Shown here: one piece after another, positions 1 through 11,500 of the stretch | Position numbering within the stretch: the stretch's first letter is position 1 | How the letters are laid out: every line of letters starts with the position of its first letter | Assembly (NCBI RefSeq): GCF_013363995.1 | Contig: NZ_JABWGO010000002.1 | Span: 806,001 to 870,000 of the forward strand | Source of the DNA: Nonomuraea rhodomycinica | GTDB lineage: Bacteria > Actinomycetota > Actinomycetes > Streptosporangiales > Streptosporangiaceae | Reading direction: 5' to 3' | DNA: 64,000 nucleotides | Program-made: the position numbers and the translations under genes | Notes under the pieces: generated by a model | What the model saw: only the letters and a program-made list of their open reading frames with translations | Told to the model about the DNA's origin: nothing | Databases searched by the model: none

Positions 1-115
1 TGCCGTTGAGCACTTGGCGGTGATCCCGCCAGCGGCCACCTCGTCCTGGGTTGGCCGGCAGTAGCGGCGCGATACGTTCCCACGCGGCATCGGTTAACTC
101 ATGGCGACGAACCAT
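1..115 (-). CDS. IS5-type transposase, N-terminal part (continues off the window)
   Basis: The minus strand reads MVRRHELTDAAWERIAPLLP from 115, followed by a GRGGRWRDHR stretch. This is the standard N-terminus (DUF4096-like) of IS5/IS4-type transposases. Only the first 38 codons are present and the DDE catalytic domain would lie beyond position 1. An in-frame GTG 18 bases upstream (133) is an alternative start. The element sits about 90 bp from the 3' end of the NRPS operon, so it marks, or truncates, that edge of the cluster. Whether the full element is intact cannot be seen. Confidence 0.8.
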   Translation of the reverse strand, partial: MVRRHELTDAAWERIAPLLPANPGRGGRWRDHRQVLNG

Positions 116-163
116 GTACTCATCGAGCCACACCCGAGCTCGCCGCGCTGCCCGAATCGGCGA

Positions 164-190
164 ATCAGGAGGCTGGTCCCACCTCCTGAT
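164..190. terminator. Hairpin between the NRPS operon end and the transposase
   Basis: A 9-bp perfect inverted repeat (ATCAGGAGG / CCTCCTGAT) separated by 9 nt lies 15 bp past the NRPS-MFS stop codon. It could terminate the NRPS operon or be part of the IS end. No T-run follows, as is usual for actinobacterial terminators. Confidence 0.4.
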
Positions 191-204
191 CCACAAAACA
201 CGGC

Positions 205-3200
205 CTAGGGGCGGCCCAGGGCCTCCAGGCCGATCAGGTCGTCCGGAAGGGCGTCCGGGGTCTCGTCGACCAGCTTCGGCAGCCGGGATCGGAGTGTCAC
301 CACCGCCAGCACCGCCATCGCCACCGCGAACAGCAGATACATCAACCCCACCCCCCGACCGGCCCCCGTCCCGATCACTGCCCCGAGAGTTCCCGCCAGC
401 GGCCCGTCCGGGGCCATCAAGGGGTCGAAGACAGCCGCGCCGTACGGCGCCACCAGCCCGAAGCCCAGGGGCAAGGTGCTCCACGCGATCAGCGTGTTCA
501 GCGCGAACACCCGCCCGTGAAAACGCTGCGGCACCTTCACCTGCACGATCGTCGCGTACACCCCGTTCAGCAGCGTCAGCCACAGCGACATGCCGAACGC
601 CCCCACCCCGATCGTCACCAGGTCCGCTCGCAGCCCCGTCACCAGGCAGAACGCCGCCAGCGCCAGCGTGAACCACAGGACCGTCCGCATGCGTCCCCGC
701 CGCGGCCCGCCCCAGGCCGTCATCGTCAGGCCGCCGAGGAAGACCCCCAGGCCCGACACGAACGAGATCCGCCCCACGTCCGCCAGCGTCCCGAACGACA
801 GCACCAGCGGCGAGACGAGCAGGAACAGCGGCGACAGGAACACGTTCAGCACGGCGAAGAACAGCAGCATGCGCCGGAAGCCCGGGTCGCCCCACGAGTA
901 CCGGAAGCCGGCGACCATCTCCGCCAGCACCGGCTCCTTGCGCCGCCACGCCATCGCCGCCGGGAACCGCACCAGCAGCGTCACCCCGATCGCGAACGCG
1001 TAGCTCGCCACGTCCAGCGCCAGGATGCCCTCCAGCCCGATCGCCGCCATCAGGCCCGTGGCCGCGAGCGGCACCAGGAGCTGCGTCATGCCGCCGGCCA
1101 TCTGCACCATGCCGTTGGCGTGGCCGAGGTAGCGCTTGGGGACGAGCTGGGGCACCGCCGAGCCGTACGCCAGCCGTTGGAAGGTGAGGGCCACGGACAG
1201 GACGCCGAGCAGGGGGTAGATGTGCCAGGTCTCAAGGCGGTCCGTCCACAGGAGCAGGCCCAATCCCAGCTGCGTGGTCAGGGCCGCCGCGTCGCCGTAC
1301 AGCATGACGGTGCGGCGGTTCCCCCGGTCCACGACGGCGCCGGCGAGCGGGGCGACCAGCATCCCGGGCACCAGGCCGACGACCGCCAGCAGCGCGAACT
1401 GGGCGAGCGAGCCGGTCGTGAGGTAGATCCAGACGGGGATGGCGAACTCGGTCAGGGCGGCGCCGAGCATCGAGACGAGCTGGCCGCAAGCGACGGTGGC
1501 GAACCTCCCCATGCTGGGAGCGGGCGTCGTCGGCTCGCGGCGTGGTGCGCCGGTCCCTGATGAGTCATCCCTCGAGGTCGCGGCCAGGCGCCACGTCTCG
1601 CCGCCCGCCTCCCCGCCCTCCGCCAAGGCCCGGTGCGTACGGGTCACGATGGCCGCCAGCTCCCCGGCCCGGTACTTCAGGAAGAAGTGGCCCGCCTCGT
1701 CCAGCTCCACCACCCCGGCCACCGGGCTGAGGAAGTGCCACTCCCGGAAGCGCTCCTCGTGGAACTCCGTCGCCGGGTCGTGCTCCCCGGCCACGCTGAT
1801 CACCGGCGCCCGCAGCCGCGTCACCGCGCCCTCGAACAACCCCGTGAAGTACTCCTCGGCCGCCTCGCTGTCGCGGCGCATGGTGCGGACGATGTGCCGG
1901 GCCTGGGCCGGGTCGAGGTCGCCCATGTCGAGGCCCATCGAGGTCAGCCAGTTGACGTAGCCGCGGTCGCCGCGCAGGAACTCGCGCCGGGCCAGCTTGG
2001 CCAGCAGCGCCGCGGGTCCCTTCGACGGCCGGGCGAACGGGAAGATCGCCCCGATGTAGACGGCTTCGAGCGGGCGTCCCTCGGCCTCCAGCCGCCGGGC
2101 GATCTCCACGGTCAGCGCCGAGCCCACCCCGCAGTGGCCGTACAGCGCGACCGGGCCGCGCACCTTCTCCATGATCTCCGCGACGCAGCGGGCCGCGACC
2201 TCCTCCAGCGGCAGCCGCTCCTCGTCCAGGCCGACATCGTGGCCGGGGATGGCCACCGACCACAGCGCGTACTCGCCGGGCAGCGCGTCCGCCAGCGGCT
2301 GGTAGACGACCGCCGCGCCCCCGCCGTACGGCACGCACACGTACGTGAGCACCGGGGGAGACGTGCGGCGGGGCGTCAGTTCGTGCAGCAGGCCGCGCGA
2401 GGCGGTGGCGGTGCCCTCCACGAGGGCGGCCAGGCCGCGGACCGTCGGGTGCTTGAACAGGTCGACCACGGCGATGGGCGTCGCCCCGGGCGGCAGCTCC
2501 CTGCGCAGCCTGGCGACCACCTTGATGGCCAGCAGCGAGTGGCCGCCCACGTCGAAGAAGTCGTCGTCGACCCCGAAGCCGTCGAGCTCCAGTACGTCGG
2601 CCCAGACGGCGGCGACCAGGCGCTCGGCCTCCGTCGAGGGCTCCGTCCGCGTTTGCGCCCACGAAGTGGATGCGGACGGGGCGGGGAGGCGGGCGCGGTC
2701 CACCTTGCCGTTCGCGGTCAGGGGGAGCGAGGGGAGGGGGATGAAACGGGCGGGGATCATGTACGCGGGCAGGGTCTCCGCGAGGTGGGCGCGCAGAGCC
2801 GCCGCCTCCGCATCCGAGGTTCGCGGCACCACGTACGCGACGAGCTGCGCCCCCGTCCCCGTCCCGGACGTCGCCACCACGCATTCCGCCACCGCCGGGT
2901 GGCGCGACAGGTGGGCCTCGATCTCGCCCAGCTCGATCCGGTACCCGCGGATCTTCACCTGCGCGTCCGCCCGCCCCAGGAACTCGATCGTCCCGTCCGG
3001 GCGGTAGCGGCCGAGGTCGCCCGTCCGGTAGAGGCGTTCGCCGGTGCGCGGGTGGGTGACGAAGGAGGCGGCCGTCCGCTCGGGGTCGCGCCAGTAGCCC
3101 GCCGCCACGCCCACGCCGCCGATGTGCAGCTCGCCGGGCACCCCCACCGGCACGTCGCACCGGCCGCGGTCGAGGATGTGGAAGCTCTGGTTGGCCAGCG

Positions 3201-5595
3201 GCGTGCCGTACGGGATGGACGTCCAGGAGGGGTCCACCTCGCCGACGGGGTACGCGATCGACCAGATGGAGCCCTCGGTGGCGCCGCCCAGGCTGACGAT
3301 CTCGGCGTCGGGGGCCAGGGCGCGGATGCGGCCGGGGAGCGTGGTGGGGATCCAGTCGCCCGACATCATGACCAGCCGCAGCGAGGACAGGTCCGAGCCC
3401 TCGTGCTCGGCGTGGTCCACGAGGAGCTCCATGAGGGCGGGCACCGAGTTCCAGACGGTGACGCGGTGCTCCTCCACGAGGCGGGCCCAGGCGGCCGGGT
3501 CCTTGTCGCCGGAGGGCTCGCCCATGACGAGCGTGGCCCCGGCGGCCAGCGCGCCGTACACGTCGTACACCGACAGGTCGAAGCTGAGCGCCGACAGCGC
3601 GATGATCCGGTCGGACGGGCCGACGCGGAAGCGGTGGTTGATGTCGCGGACGGTGTTGAGCGCGGCGCGGTGCTCGATCATCACGCCCTTGGGCGCGCCG
3701 GTGGAGCCGGAGGTGAAGATGACGTACGCGAGGTCGTCCGGCCTCGCCGGGCACTCCACGGCGGAGACCGTGGAGGGCGCGGGGTGGACCGCCAGGCGGG
3801 TCACCCCCGGAGGCCACTCCAGCGACGACTCCAGCCGCGGCTGCGTGAGCGCCACCGCGCACTCCCCGCGTTCCAGCAGCTCGAAGCGGCGCCGGTCCGG
3901 CAGGTCGGCGTCCACCGGCAGGTACGCCGCCCCGGCCTTGCCGACGGCCAGCACCGCGACCACCTGCTCCCAGCCGCGCTCCATGACCACGGCGACCAGC
4001 TCGCCGCGCCGCACCCCGGCCGCGACCAGCTCGCCCGCCAGCGCCGAGGCGCGCCGGTCCAGCTCCTCGTACGTGATGCCGCCGCCCGGGTGGACCAGCG
4101 CGACATCGGAAGACGAGGCCCGCTCCTCGAAGGGCCGGTGCAGCAGGTCCGGCTCGCCCAGCGGCGTGAGCGTGTCGTTCCACCGCTCCCGCTCGGCCCG
4201 CTCGGCGGCGGTCAGCAGCTCCACCCGGTGGACGGGCGCCGCCGGGTCGGCCGCCACGCCCTCCAGCAGCGTGGCCAGGTGCCCGGCCATCCGCTCGATC
4301 CGCTCGGGCGCGAACAGCGCGGTGTTGTAGACGAACAGGAACGACCCCTCGCCCCACGTGTACAGCTCCAGGTCGAACCGGGTCGCCCACACCCCCAGGT
4401 CGAACCCCTCCACCACCGGCCCGTCCCCGGCCGTGGGCTCCGCGGAAGCGTAGTTCTGCATCGCGAACAGCACCTGGAACACCGGCGACCGCGACACCTC
4501 GCGCGGCACGTTCAGCTCCGCCACCAGCCGCTCGAACGGCAGCTCCTGGTGCGCGTACGCGCCGGTCGCGCTCTCGCGCACCCGGTCGAGCAGGTCCGTG
4601 AACGACGGCCCGCCGGACAGGTCGACCCGCATGGGCAGCATGTTGACGAAGCAGCCGACCAGGTTCTCCAGCTCGGGCAGCGACCGGCCCGCCACCGGCG
4701 AGCCCAGCACGACGTCCTCCTGACCGGCGTACCGGCCGAGCAGCGCGGCGAACGCCGCCAGCAGCACCATGTACGGCGTGCACCCGCGGTCGCGGCCGAT
4801 CCCGGCGAGGCGGGCCGCCAGCTCGCGGTCCACGGTGAAGGAGTGGGCGGCGCCCCGGTAGGTCAGCTCGGGCGGGCGCGGCAGGTCGGCGGGCAGTTCG
4901 AGGGGTTGCAGCCCGGCCAGCCGCTCCCGCCAGTACGCCACGTCGGCTTCGGCGTCGGGGCGGTCGCGCTGCCAGGCGGCGAAGTCGCCGTAGGTGACCG
5001 GCAGCTCCGGCGCGGGCCGGCCCGCGCAGCGGCCCAGCACCTCGCGCAGCAGCACGTCGGCGGACCAGCCGTCGGCCGCGATGTGGTGGACGGCGACGGC
5101 CAGCACGTGGTCGCCGTCCGCCAGCCGGACGAGGAGGGCGCGGATCAGCGGGCCCGCCGCCAGGTCGAACGGCTCGGCCAGGAACGCGTCCACCCGCTCG
5201 CGCGCCTCCTCGGCCGAGGCCGCCGCGGCGGTCGTGAACGGCACGGAGGCCTCCGGCGCGATCACGACGAGCGGGCGGCCGTCGTCGCTCGCGGGGAAGC
5301 GGGCGCGCAGCGGCTGGTGCCGGGCCGCGGCCTCGTCGAAGGCCCTGGACAGCGCCGCCGCGTCCAGCGGGCCGCGCAGCCGCCGCACGAACGGGATCGT
5401 GTAGGCCACGTTGCCGGGCGCGTACTGCTCCATGAACCACAGCCGCTCCTGGGCGTACGAGAGCGGCGGCTCCTGGCCCTCGGGCAGCGGCGGGACGACG
5501 GGCGCGGCCGGGGCGCGGCGACGGCGCAGCCGCCGCGCGAGCAGCGCCCGCTGCGCCTCCGTGAGCTGCGCGGACGGCGAGGTCAGTTCGGTCAC
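205..5595 (-). CDS. NRPS module C-A(Cys)-PCP-TE fused to an MFS exporter
   Basis: A protein of 1796 aa that would add the last residue, release the peptide and probably export it. Domains in order: condensation (HHIAADG near residue 169), adenylation (TSGSTGAPKG near 632), carrier (GGHSLL near 1018), thioesterase (about 1070-1330) and a 12-helix-type MFS transporter (about 1361-1796). By alignment to GrsA, pocket residues 235-331 read D-L-Y-N-M-S-L-I-W, one change from the established cysteine code DLYNLSLIW, so Cys is the predicted substrate. The condensation domain is the HHxxxDG type, not a heterocyclisation domain, so no thiazoline is implied. The thioesterase nucleophile motif is GHCGVG, with Cys1155 (codon 2133-2131) replacing the usual Ser; candidate Asp (GEHDP) and His (EAGHF) are present. 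The frame is continuous from TE into MFS, although a Met (SMGRF) at the junction could be an internal start. The GTG start overlaps the upstream NRPS stop (GTGA), indicating translational coupling. NRPS/MFS fusions are known in actinobacteria; the Cys-TE combination is what stands out. Confidence 0.92.
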   Translation of the reverse strand: MTELTSPSAQLTEAQRALLARRLRRRRAPAAPVVPPLPEGQEPPLSYAQERLWFMEQYAPGNVAYTIPFVRRLRGPLDAAALSRAFDEAAARHQPLRARFPASDDGRPLVVIAPEASVPFTTAAAASAEEARERVDAFLAEPFDLAAGPLIRALLVRLADGDHVLAVAVHHIAADGWSADVLLREVLGRCAGRPAPELPVTYGDFAAWQRDRPDAEADVAYWRERLAGLQPLELPADLPRPPELTYRGAAHSFTVDRELAARLAGIGRDRGCTPYMVLLAAFAALLGRYAGQEDVVLGSPVAGRSLPELENLVGCFVNMLPMRVDLSGGPSFTDLLDRVRESATGAYAHQELPFERLVAELNVPREVSRSPVFQVLFAMQNYASAEPTAGDGPVVEGFDLGVWATRFDLELYTWGEGSFLFVYNTALFAPERIERMAGHLATLLEGVAADPAAPVHRVELLTAAERAERERWNDTLTPLGEPDLLHRPFEERASSSDVALVHPGGGITYEELDRRASALAGELVAAGVRRGELVAVVMERGWEQVVAVLAVGKAGAAYLPVDADLPDRRRFELLERGECAVALTQPRLESSLEWPPGVTRLAVHPAPSTVSAVECPARPDDLAYVIFTSGSTGAPKGVMIEHRAALNTVRDINHRFRVGPSDRIIALSALSFDLSVYDVYGALAAGATLVMGEPSGDKDPAAWARLVEEHRVTVWNSVPALMELLVDHAEHEGSDLSSLRLVMMSGDWIPTTLPGRIRALAPDAEIVSLGGATEGSIWSIAYPVGEVDPSWTSIPYGTPLANQSFHILDRGRCDVPVGVPGELHIGGVGVAAGYWRDPERTAASFVTHPRTGERLYRTGDLGRYRPDGTIEFLGRADAQVKIRGYRIELGEIEAHLSRHPAVAECVVATSGTGTGAQLVAYVVPRTSDAEAAALRAHLAETLPAYMIPARFIPLPSLPLTANGKVDRARLPAPSASTSWAQTRTEPSTEAERLVAAVWADVLELDGFGVDDDFFDVGGHSLLAIKVVARLRRELPPGATPIAVVDLFKHPTVRGLAALVEGTATASRGLLHELTPRRTSPPVLTYVCVPYGGGAAVVYQPLADALPGEYALWSVAIPGHDVGLDEERLPLEEVAARCVAEIMEKVRGPVALYGHCGVGSALTVEIARRLEAEGRPLEAVYIGAIFPFARPSKGPAALLAKLARREFLRGDRGYVNWLTSMGLDMGDLDPAQARHIVRTMRRDSEAAEEYFTGLFEGAVTRLRAPVISVAGEHDPATEFHEERFREWHFLSPVAGVVELDEAGHFFLKYRAGELAAIVTRTHRALAEGGEAGGETWRLAATSRDDSSGTGAPRREPTTPAPSMGRFATVACGQLVSMLGAALTEFAIPVWIYLTTGSLAQFALLAVVGLVPGMLVAPLAGAVVDRGNRRTVMLYGDAAALTTQLGLGLLLWTDRLETWHIYPLLGVLSVALTFQRLAYGSAVPQLVPKRYLGHANGMVQMAGGMTQLLVPLAATGLMAAIGLEGILALDVASYAFAIGVTLLVRFPAAMAWRRKEPVLAEMVAGFRYSWGDPGFRRMLLFFAVLNVFLSPLFLLVSPLVLSFGTLADVGRISFVSGLGVFLGGLTMTAWGGPRRGRMRTVLWFTLALAAFCLVTGLRADLVTIGVGAFGMSLWLTLLNGVYATIVQVKVPQRFHGRVFALNTLIAWSTLPLGFGLVAPYGAAVFDPLMAPDGPLAGTLGAVIGTGAGRGVGLMYLLFAVAMAVLAVVTLRSRLPKLVDETPDALPDDLIGLEALGRP

Positions 5596-8500
5596 GACAG
5601 GTCCTCCGCGTCCAGCAGGGCGCGCGCCTGCTCGTCGGACAGCCCGGCCACCTCCGCGACCAGCGCCTCCTCGACGGCGAGCGCCAGTTCGGCGACGGTA
5701 CGGCGGGCGAACAGCGTGCGGATCGGCAGATCGACCCCCGCGAGGGCGCGCAGCCGGGCAGCCACCTTGACCGCCAGCAGGGAGTGCCCGCCCAGCGCGA
5801 AGAAGTCGTCGAACGCCCCCACCTTGTCCGCGCCCAGCACCTCGGCCCAGACGTCGGCCACCAGCTCCTCGGCGTCGGTGCGCGGCGGCGTCCGGTCCGT
5901 GCCCTCCGGACGGCCCGGGGCGGGCAGCGCGGCCCGGTCGAGCTTGCCGTTGGGGGTGAGCGGCAGCGCGTCGAGCACCACCCAGTGGGCGGGCACCATG
6001 TACGGCGGCAGCGTCCGCGCGGCGTGCTCGGCCAGCCGGCCCGCCTCCCCGACGACCGCTCCCGCACCGGCGACGCCCGCCTCGCCGACGACGGCCGCCT
6101 CGCCGACCACGTACGCGACCAGCTCGCCGTCCCGGGCGACCACGGCGGCGCGGCGCACGCCGGGACACCCGAGCAGGCAGTGCTCGACCTCGCCCGGCTC
6201 CACGCGGAACCCCCGGATCTTCACCTGCTCGTCAAGCCGCCCGAGGAACTCCAGCAGGCCGTCGGGCCGCAGTCGGACCAGGTCCCCGGTGCGGAACCAG
6301 CGCGTGCCGGCGACGTCCGCGAACCGCTCGGCGGTCAGGTCGGGACGGCCCAGGTAGCCGCGTGCCACTCCCGCGCCGCCGACGTGCAGCTCGCCGGGAG
6401 CCCCCGGCGGCACCGCCTGGCCGTGCCGGTCCAGGAGCCGGACCGCGACGCCGGCGACGGGCCGCCCGATGGGCGGACGCGGTTCATCCTCCGTCAGGTC
6501 GGCGGCCGTGGCGATGATCGTCGTCTCGGTCGGCCCGTACGTGTTGACCAGCCGCACCCGGTCGCCGAACCGCTCCCGCCATCGCGCCACCGCCCACCCC
6601 TCGACCTGCTCGCCGCCGAGGATCACCAGCCGCAGCGCAGCGGGCCAGGCCACGTCGTCGAGCACGTCCACGAGCTGGTGGAAGTACGCGGTGGGCAGGT
6701 CCAGGACGGTGACGCCGGGCCGTTCGGCGAGCAGGTCGGGCAGGGTCCCGCCGTCGCCGGGCACCACCACGACCGTCGCCCCGGCCGCCAGCGCCGGGTA
6801 GAGCTCCTCGGCGTGCGTGTCGGACCCGAGCGGCGCGAGCTGCACCACCTGGTCGCCGGGCCGCAGCTCGTACGCCTCGCGCATCCACCGCACCCGCGCG
6901 GCCAGAGCGCCGTGCTCGACGGCCACGCCCTTGGGGACGCCGGTGGAGCCGGAGGTGTGCAGCACGTACGCCAGCCCGGGCTCCTCGCGCGGCGCGGGGA
7001 CACCGGGCAGGACGGCCAGGGATCCCGTGACCGTGGCCCGGACGCCCGCCTCGGCGGCGACGCGGTCGAGCCGGGCGGGCGGATGGGCCGGATCGAGCGG
7101 CAGGTAGGCCGCCCCGGCGCGCCAGACGGCCAGCATCGCCACCACGGCCTCGACGGACCGCCCGAGCCGCAGCCCCACGATCCCGTCCCCGACACCATGC
7201 CCGGCCAGCTCGGCGGCGAGCGCCGCCACCCGCCGCCCCAGCTCGCCGTAGGTGACGCTCTCCTGGCCGCACACCACGGCCACCCGGTCCGGGTACGCCG
7301 ACACGGCCCGCGCCACCATCTCCGGCACGCGGTCCCCGCCGAGAAGACCAGGCTCCTCGCCGAGAAGCTCAGGCTCCTCACTGCGGAGGTCAGGGCCGTG
7401 ACCGGCGGCGGCCAGCAGCTCCTCGTCCTCTCCCGTCAGCACCGGCAGCCGCGACACCGGCACGCCGAGCCGCGCCGGATCCGCCACCGCCGCCAGCAGC
7501 ACCGCGAACCGCTCCGCCAGCCGCCGCACCGTCTCCGCGTCGAACAGCCCCGCGTCGTACCCGAACGCCACCCGCAGCAGCCCCGGCGACCGCCACGCCT
7601 CCACCGTCAGGTCGAACTTGGCCTGCCGGTAGCCGTCGTCGAAGTACGACATCTCCAGGTCGCCGATCCGGTCCCGCTCGTCCCGGCCGCCCTGGTTCAG
7701 CGCGAGCATGGTCTGGAAGACCGGCTTGCGGGTCAGGTCCCGCTCGACGTCCAGCTCGGCCAGCAGCCGCTCGAACGGCACGTCCTGGTGGGCCATCGCC
7801 TCCAGCACGACACCCCGGGTCCGGTCCAGCAGCTCGGCGAGCGTCGGGTCGCCGGACAGGTCGCCGCGCAGCACCAGCGTGTTGCTGAGGTAGCCGACGA
7901 CCCGCTCCAGCTCCACCCGGTCGCGCCCGGCCGTGGGCGTGCCGACGAGCACGTCGTCCTGCCCGGTGTGCCGGGACAGCAGGAGCTGGTAGGCGGCCAG
8001 CAGCACCATGAACAGCGTCGCCCGTTCCCGCCGGGCCACCGCCTCCAGCGCCCCGGCCAGCTCCTCGGGCAGCTCCAGCACGTGGTGGCCGCCCCGGGCC
8101 GGTCCCTCGGAGTGGGGGCGGTCGGTGCGCAGCTCCAGCGCCGGGGGCCCGGCCAGCCGCTCGCGCCAGTACGCCAGCGCGGCGGCGCCGTCCCGGTCGC
8201 GCTGCCAGCGGGCCACGTCGCCCTGCTGCACGGCCGGCGGCTCCGGCCGCGCCCCGGCGTAGAGGGCGGCGAGGTCGTCGAGGAACACGCCGATCGACCA
8301 GCCGTCGGCGACGATGTGGTGCATCACCACGCACAGCACGTGGTCGCCGTCCGCCAGGCGGATCAGCGTGACCCGCAGCGGCGGGGCCGCGCCGAGGTCG
8401 AACGGGGCGTTCGTGCGGGCGGCGACCAGCGCGCGGGCCTCGGCCTCGTCGCGGGCGTCCAGCTCCTCGACGGCGACGGGGGCGGGCCGCTCGACGACGG

Positions 8501-11500
8501 CCACGGGCCGCCCGTCCACCTCGGGGAAGCGGGTGCGCAGCGCCTCGTGCCGGGCGACGACCCCGCTCAGCGCCGTGCGCAGCCGCGCCCGGTCCAGCGG
8601 CCCGCGCAGCCTGCGGACGACGAACATGGTGTACGAGGCGTCGGCGGGGTCGAGGCGGTGCAGGAACCACAGGCGTTCCTGCGCGGGGGAGAGCGGCGGC
8701 AGCGTGCCGGCCGGGCGGGGGCGCACGGGGCGGGCGTGCTCGTCCGGCACGCTCTCCAGCAGCGCGGCCAGGCCCGCCACGGTCGGGTGCGCGAACAGCT
8801 CGCGCAGCGGCACGGGCGTCCCGGCCGCCTCCAGCCGGGCGACGACCCGGGTGGCGAGCAGCGAGTGCCCGCCGAGGGCGAAGAAGTCGTCGTCCACGCC
8901 CACCTCGGGCAGCCCGAGCACGGCGCCGAAGATCCTTGCCACCTGCCGCTCGCGGTCGGTGCGCGGCGCCCCGCCCCGGCCCGCCTCGGGGAGCCCGGGC
9001 TCGGGCAGGGCCAGCCGGTCCACCTTGCCGTTCGGGGTGAGGGGCAGCGCGGGGAGGGGGACGACGACGTTCGGCACCATGTACGCGGGCAGCCACGCGG
9101 CCAGGTGCCCGGCCAGCCCCTCGGGGACCGCGACGTCACCGGCTCCGACCGCGACGTCACCGGTCCCGACCGCGACGTCACCGGCTCCGACCGCGACGTA
9201 CGCCACGAGGTCGTCGCCCCGCACGAGCACCGCCGCCCGGTCCACCGCCGGGTGCGACTCCAGCGCCGCCTCGACCTCGCCGGTCTCGATCCGGTGCCCG
9301 CGCAGCTTGACCTGGCCGTCCGCGCGGCCGAGGAACTCCAGCGTGCCGTCACCCAGCCGGCGGGCCCGGTCGCCGGTCAGGTACCGCCCGCCGGCGAACC
9401 GCTCGGCGGTCAGCTCGGGCCGCCCCAGGTAGCCGAGCGCGACGCCGGCGCCGCCGATGGCCAGCTCGCCCGGCACGCCGACGGGCGCGGGAGCGCCGGA
9501 CGCGTCGAGGACGTGGACCGTGGTGTTGGCGATCGGCCGCCCGATGCTCACCCGCTCCGGCGCGGGCGGCACCTCCCAGGCCGTGGACCAGATCGTCGTC
9601 TCCGTCGGCCCGTACATGTTGAGCAGCCGCGCGACCCGCGCGCGCAGCCGCCGCGCCAGGGCGAGGGGCAGCGCCTCGCCGCCCGTCAGCGCCACCAGGC
9701 CCGCCGGGTCCAGCCCGGCCGACAGCAGCATGCTCCAGCCGGACGGCGTGGCCTGCACGTGGGTGACGCCCGACCCGGTGATCAGCCGGGCCAGCGCCGC
9801 GCCGTCGCGCGCCTCCTCGTCCCCGGCCAGCACCAGCCGCCCGCCGGTGACCAGCGGCAGGTACAGCTCCAGCCCCGCGATGTCGAACGACAGCGAGGTG
9901 CTGCCCAGCCAGACGTCCGAGGGGGACGAGCCGAGCAGGGCCTCCATCCCGGCCAGCAGGTTGACCAGCGCGCCGTGCGGCACCACCACGCCCTTGGGGC
10001 GGCCCGTCGAGCCGGAGGTGTAGAGCACGTACGCGGCCTCGCCGCCGAGCGTCGCGGGCCGTGGGGCGGGCGGCAGGTCGCCGAGCGTCAGCCGCGCGCC
10101 CGAGTCCTCCAGCATGTACGCGACCCGCTCGTCCGGCAGCCCCCGGTCGATGGGCAGGTAGGCGGCGCCCGACAGCATCACGCCGAGCAGCACGCCCGGC
10201 AGGCCGGCGGAGCGCGGCAGCCGGAGCGCGACCACCGAGCCGGGCCCCGCGCCCCGCGCCCACAGGTCCGCGGCGACCCGCCGGGCCCGCTCGGCGAGGT
10301 CCCGGTAGGTGACGCGCTCGCCCGCGCACTCGACGGCGACGGCGTCCGGCCGCCGCTCCGCCTGGCGCAGCACCAGGTCGGCGACGGTGCCCTCGGGCAC
10401 GTCGAGGGCGGCGCCGGTCCAGGCCGCGGTGACCAGCTCCCGTTCGGCGGGCGGCAGCAGGTCCAGCTCGCCGATCCGCGCCTCCGGCCGGGCCGCGACC
10501 GACGTCAGCAGCGTGACGAACCGGGCCGCCATCCGCTCCATGGTGTCCGGCTCGAACAGCTCGGCGCTGTAGTGGAGGGCGCCGCGCAGCCCGCCGCCGC
10601 GGCCGTCGCCCGTGGGCCACAGCTCCATCCGCACGTCCACCATGGCCGGCGGGTCGCCGTGGGGGAACGGCGTGCTCTCCAGCCCGGCGAACGTCGCGGC
10701 CTCGCCGTACCCGGTGGCGGCGTTGTGCAGCGCCAGCATCGCCTGGAACAGCGGCGTGCGCGACAGGTCGCGCTCGATGTCGAGCGCGGACAGCACCCGC
10801 TCGATCGGCACGTCGCGGTGCGCCATCGCCTCCAGCACGACCGTCCGCGTACGGCGCAGCAGCTCGCCGAACGACGGATCGCCCGACAGGTCGCCCCGCA
10901 GCACCATCGTCGAGGCGAACAGCCCGACCATGGGCTCCAGCTCGGGGCGGTCGCGCCCGGCCGTCGGCGTTCCGACCACCACGTCGTCCTGCCCCGAATG
11001 CCGCGACAGCAGGACCTGGTAGGCGGCCAGCAGCACCATGAACAGCGTGCAGCGCTCGGCCCGCGCCAGCCGCGACAGCGCGCCGACCAGCTCGGGCGGC
11101 AGCTCGAACGGGGTCTCGCGCCCCCGGCTGCCGCGCCGGGCCGGGCGCGGACGGTCCGTGGGCAGCTCCAGCACGGGCGCGCCGGCCAGCCGGGCGGTCC
11201 AGTGCTCCAGGTCGGCGGAGGCGTCGGCGGCGCGCTGGGCGGCGGCGTGGTCGGCGTAGCGCACGGGAAGCGGGGGCAGCGCGGCCGGGACGCCGTCGCG
11301 GCGGGCCGCGTAGCAGGCGGCGAGGTCGTCCATCAGCACGTTCAGGGACCAGCCGTCGGCGATCACGTGGTGCAGCACCACGCCGAGCACGTGGTCGCCG
11401 TCGGCCAGCCGCGCCAGCGTCACCCGCAGCGGCGGGGCGGCGGCCAGCTCGAACGGCGCGGCGGCGCGCGCCGCGAACAGCCGCTCCGCCTCCCGCGGCC

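Noticed and set aside
205..5595. Heterocyclisation (Cy) domain making a thiazoline from Cys
   Set aside because: The condensation motif is HHIAADG, the standard type, not DxxxxD.
1633..6357. Very long plus-strand open frame (about 1570 codons) opposite the NRPS genes
   Set aside because: It is the mirror of a high-GC coding strand: biased to G, R, A, V, Q and H with no family motif. The minus strand carries intact NRPS domains.
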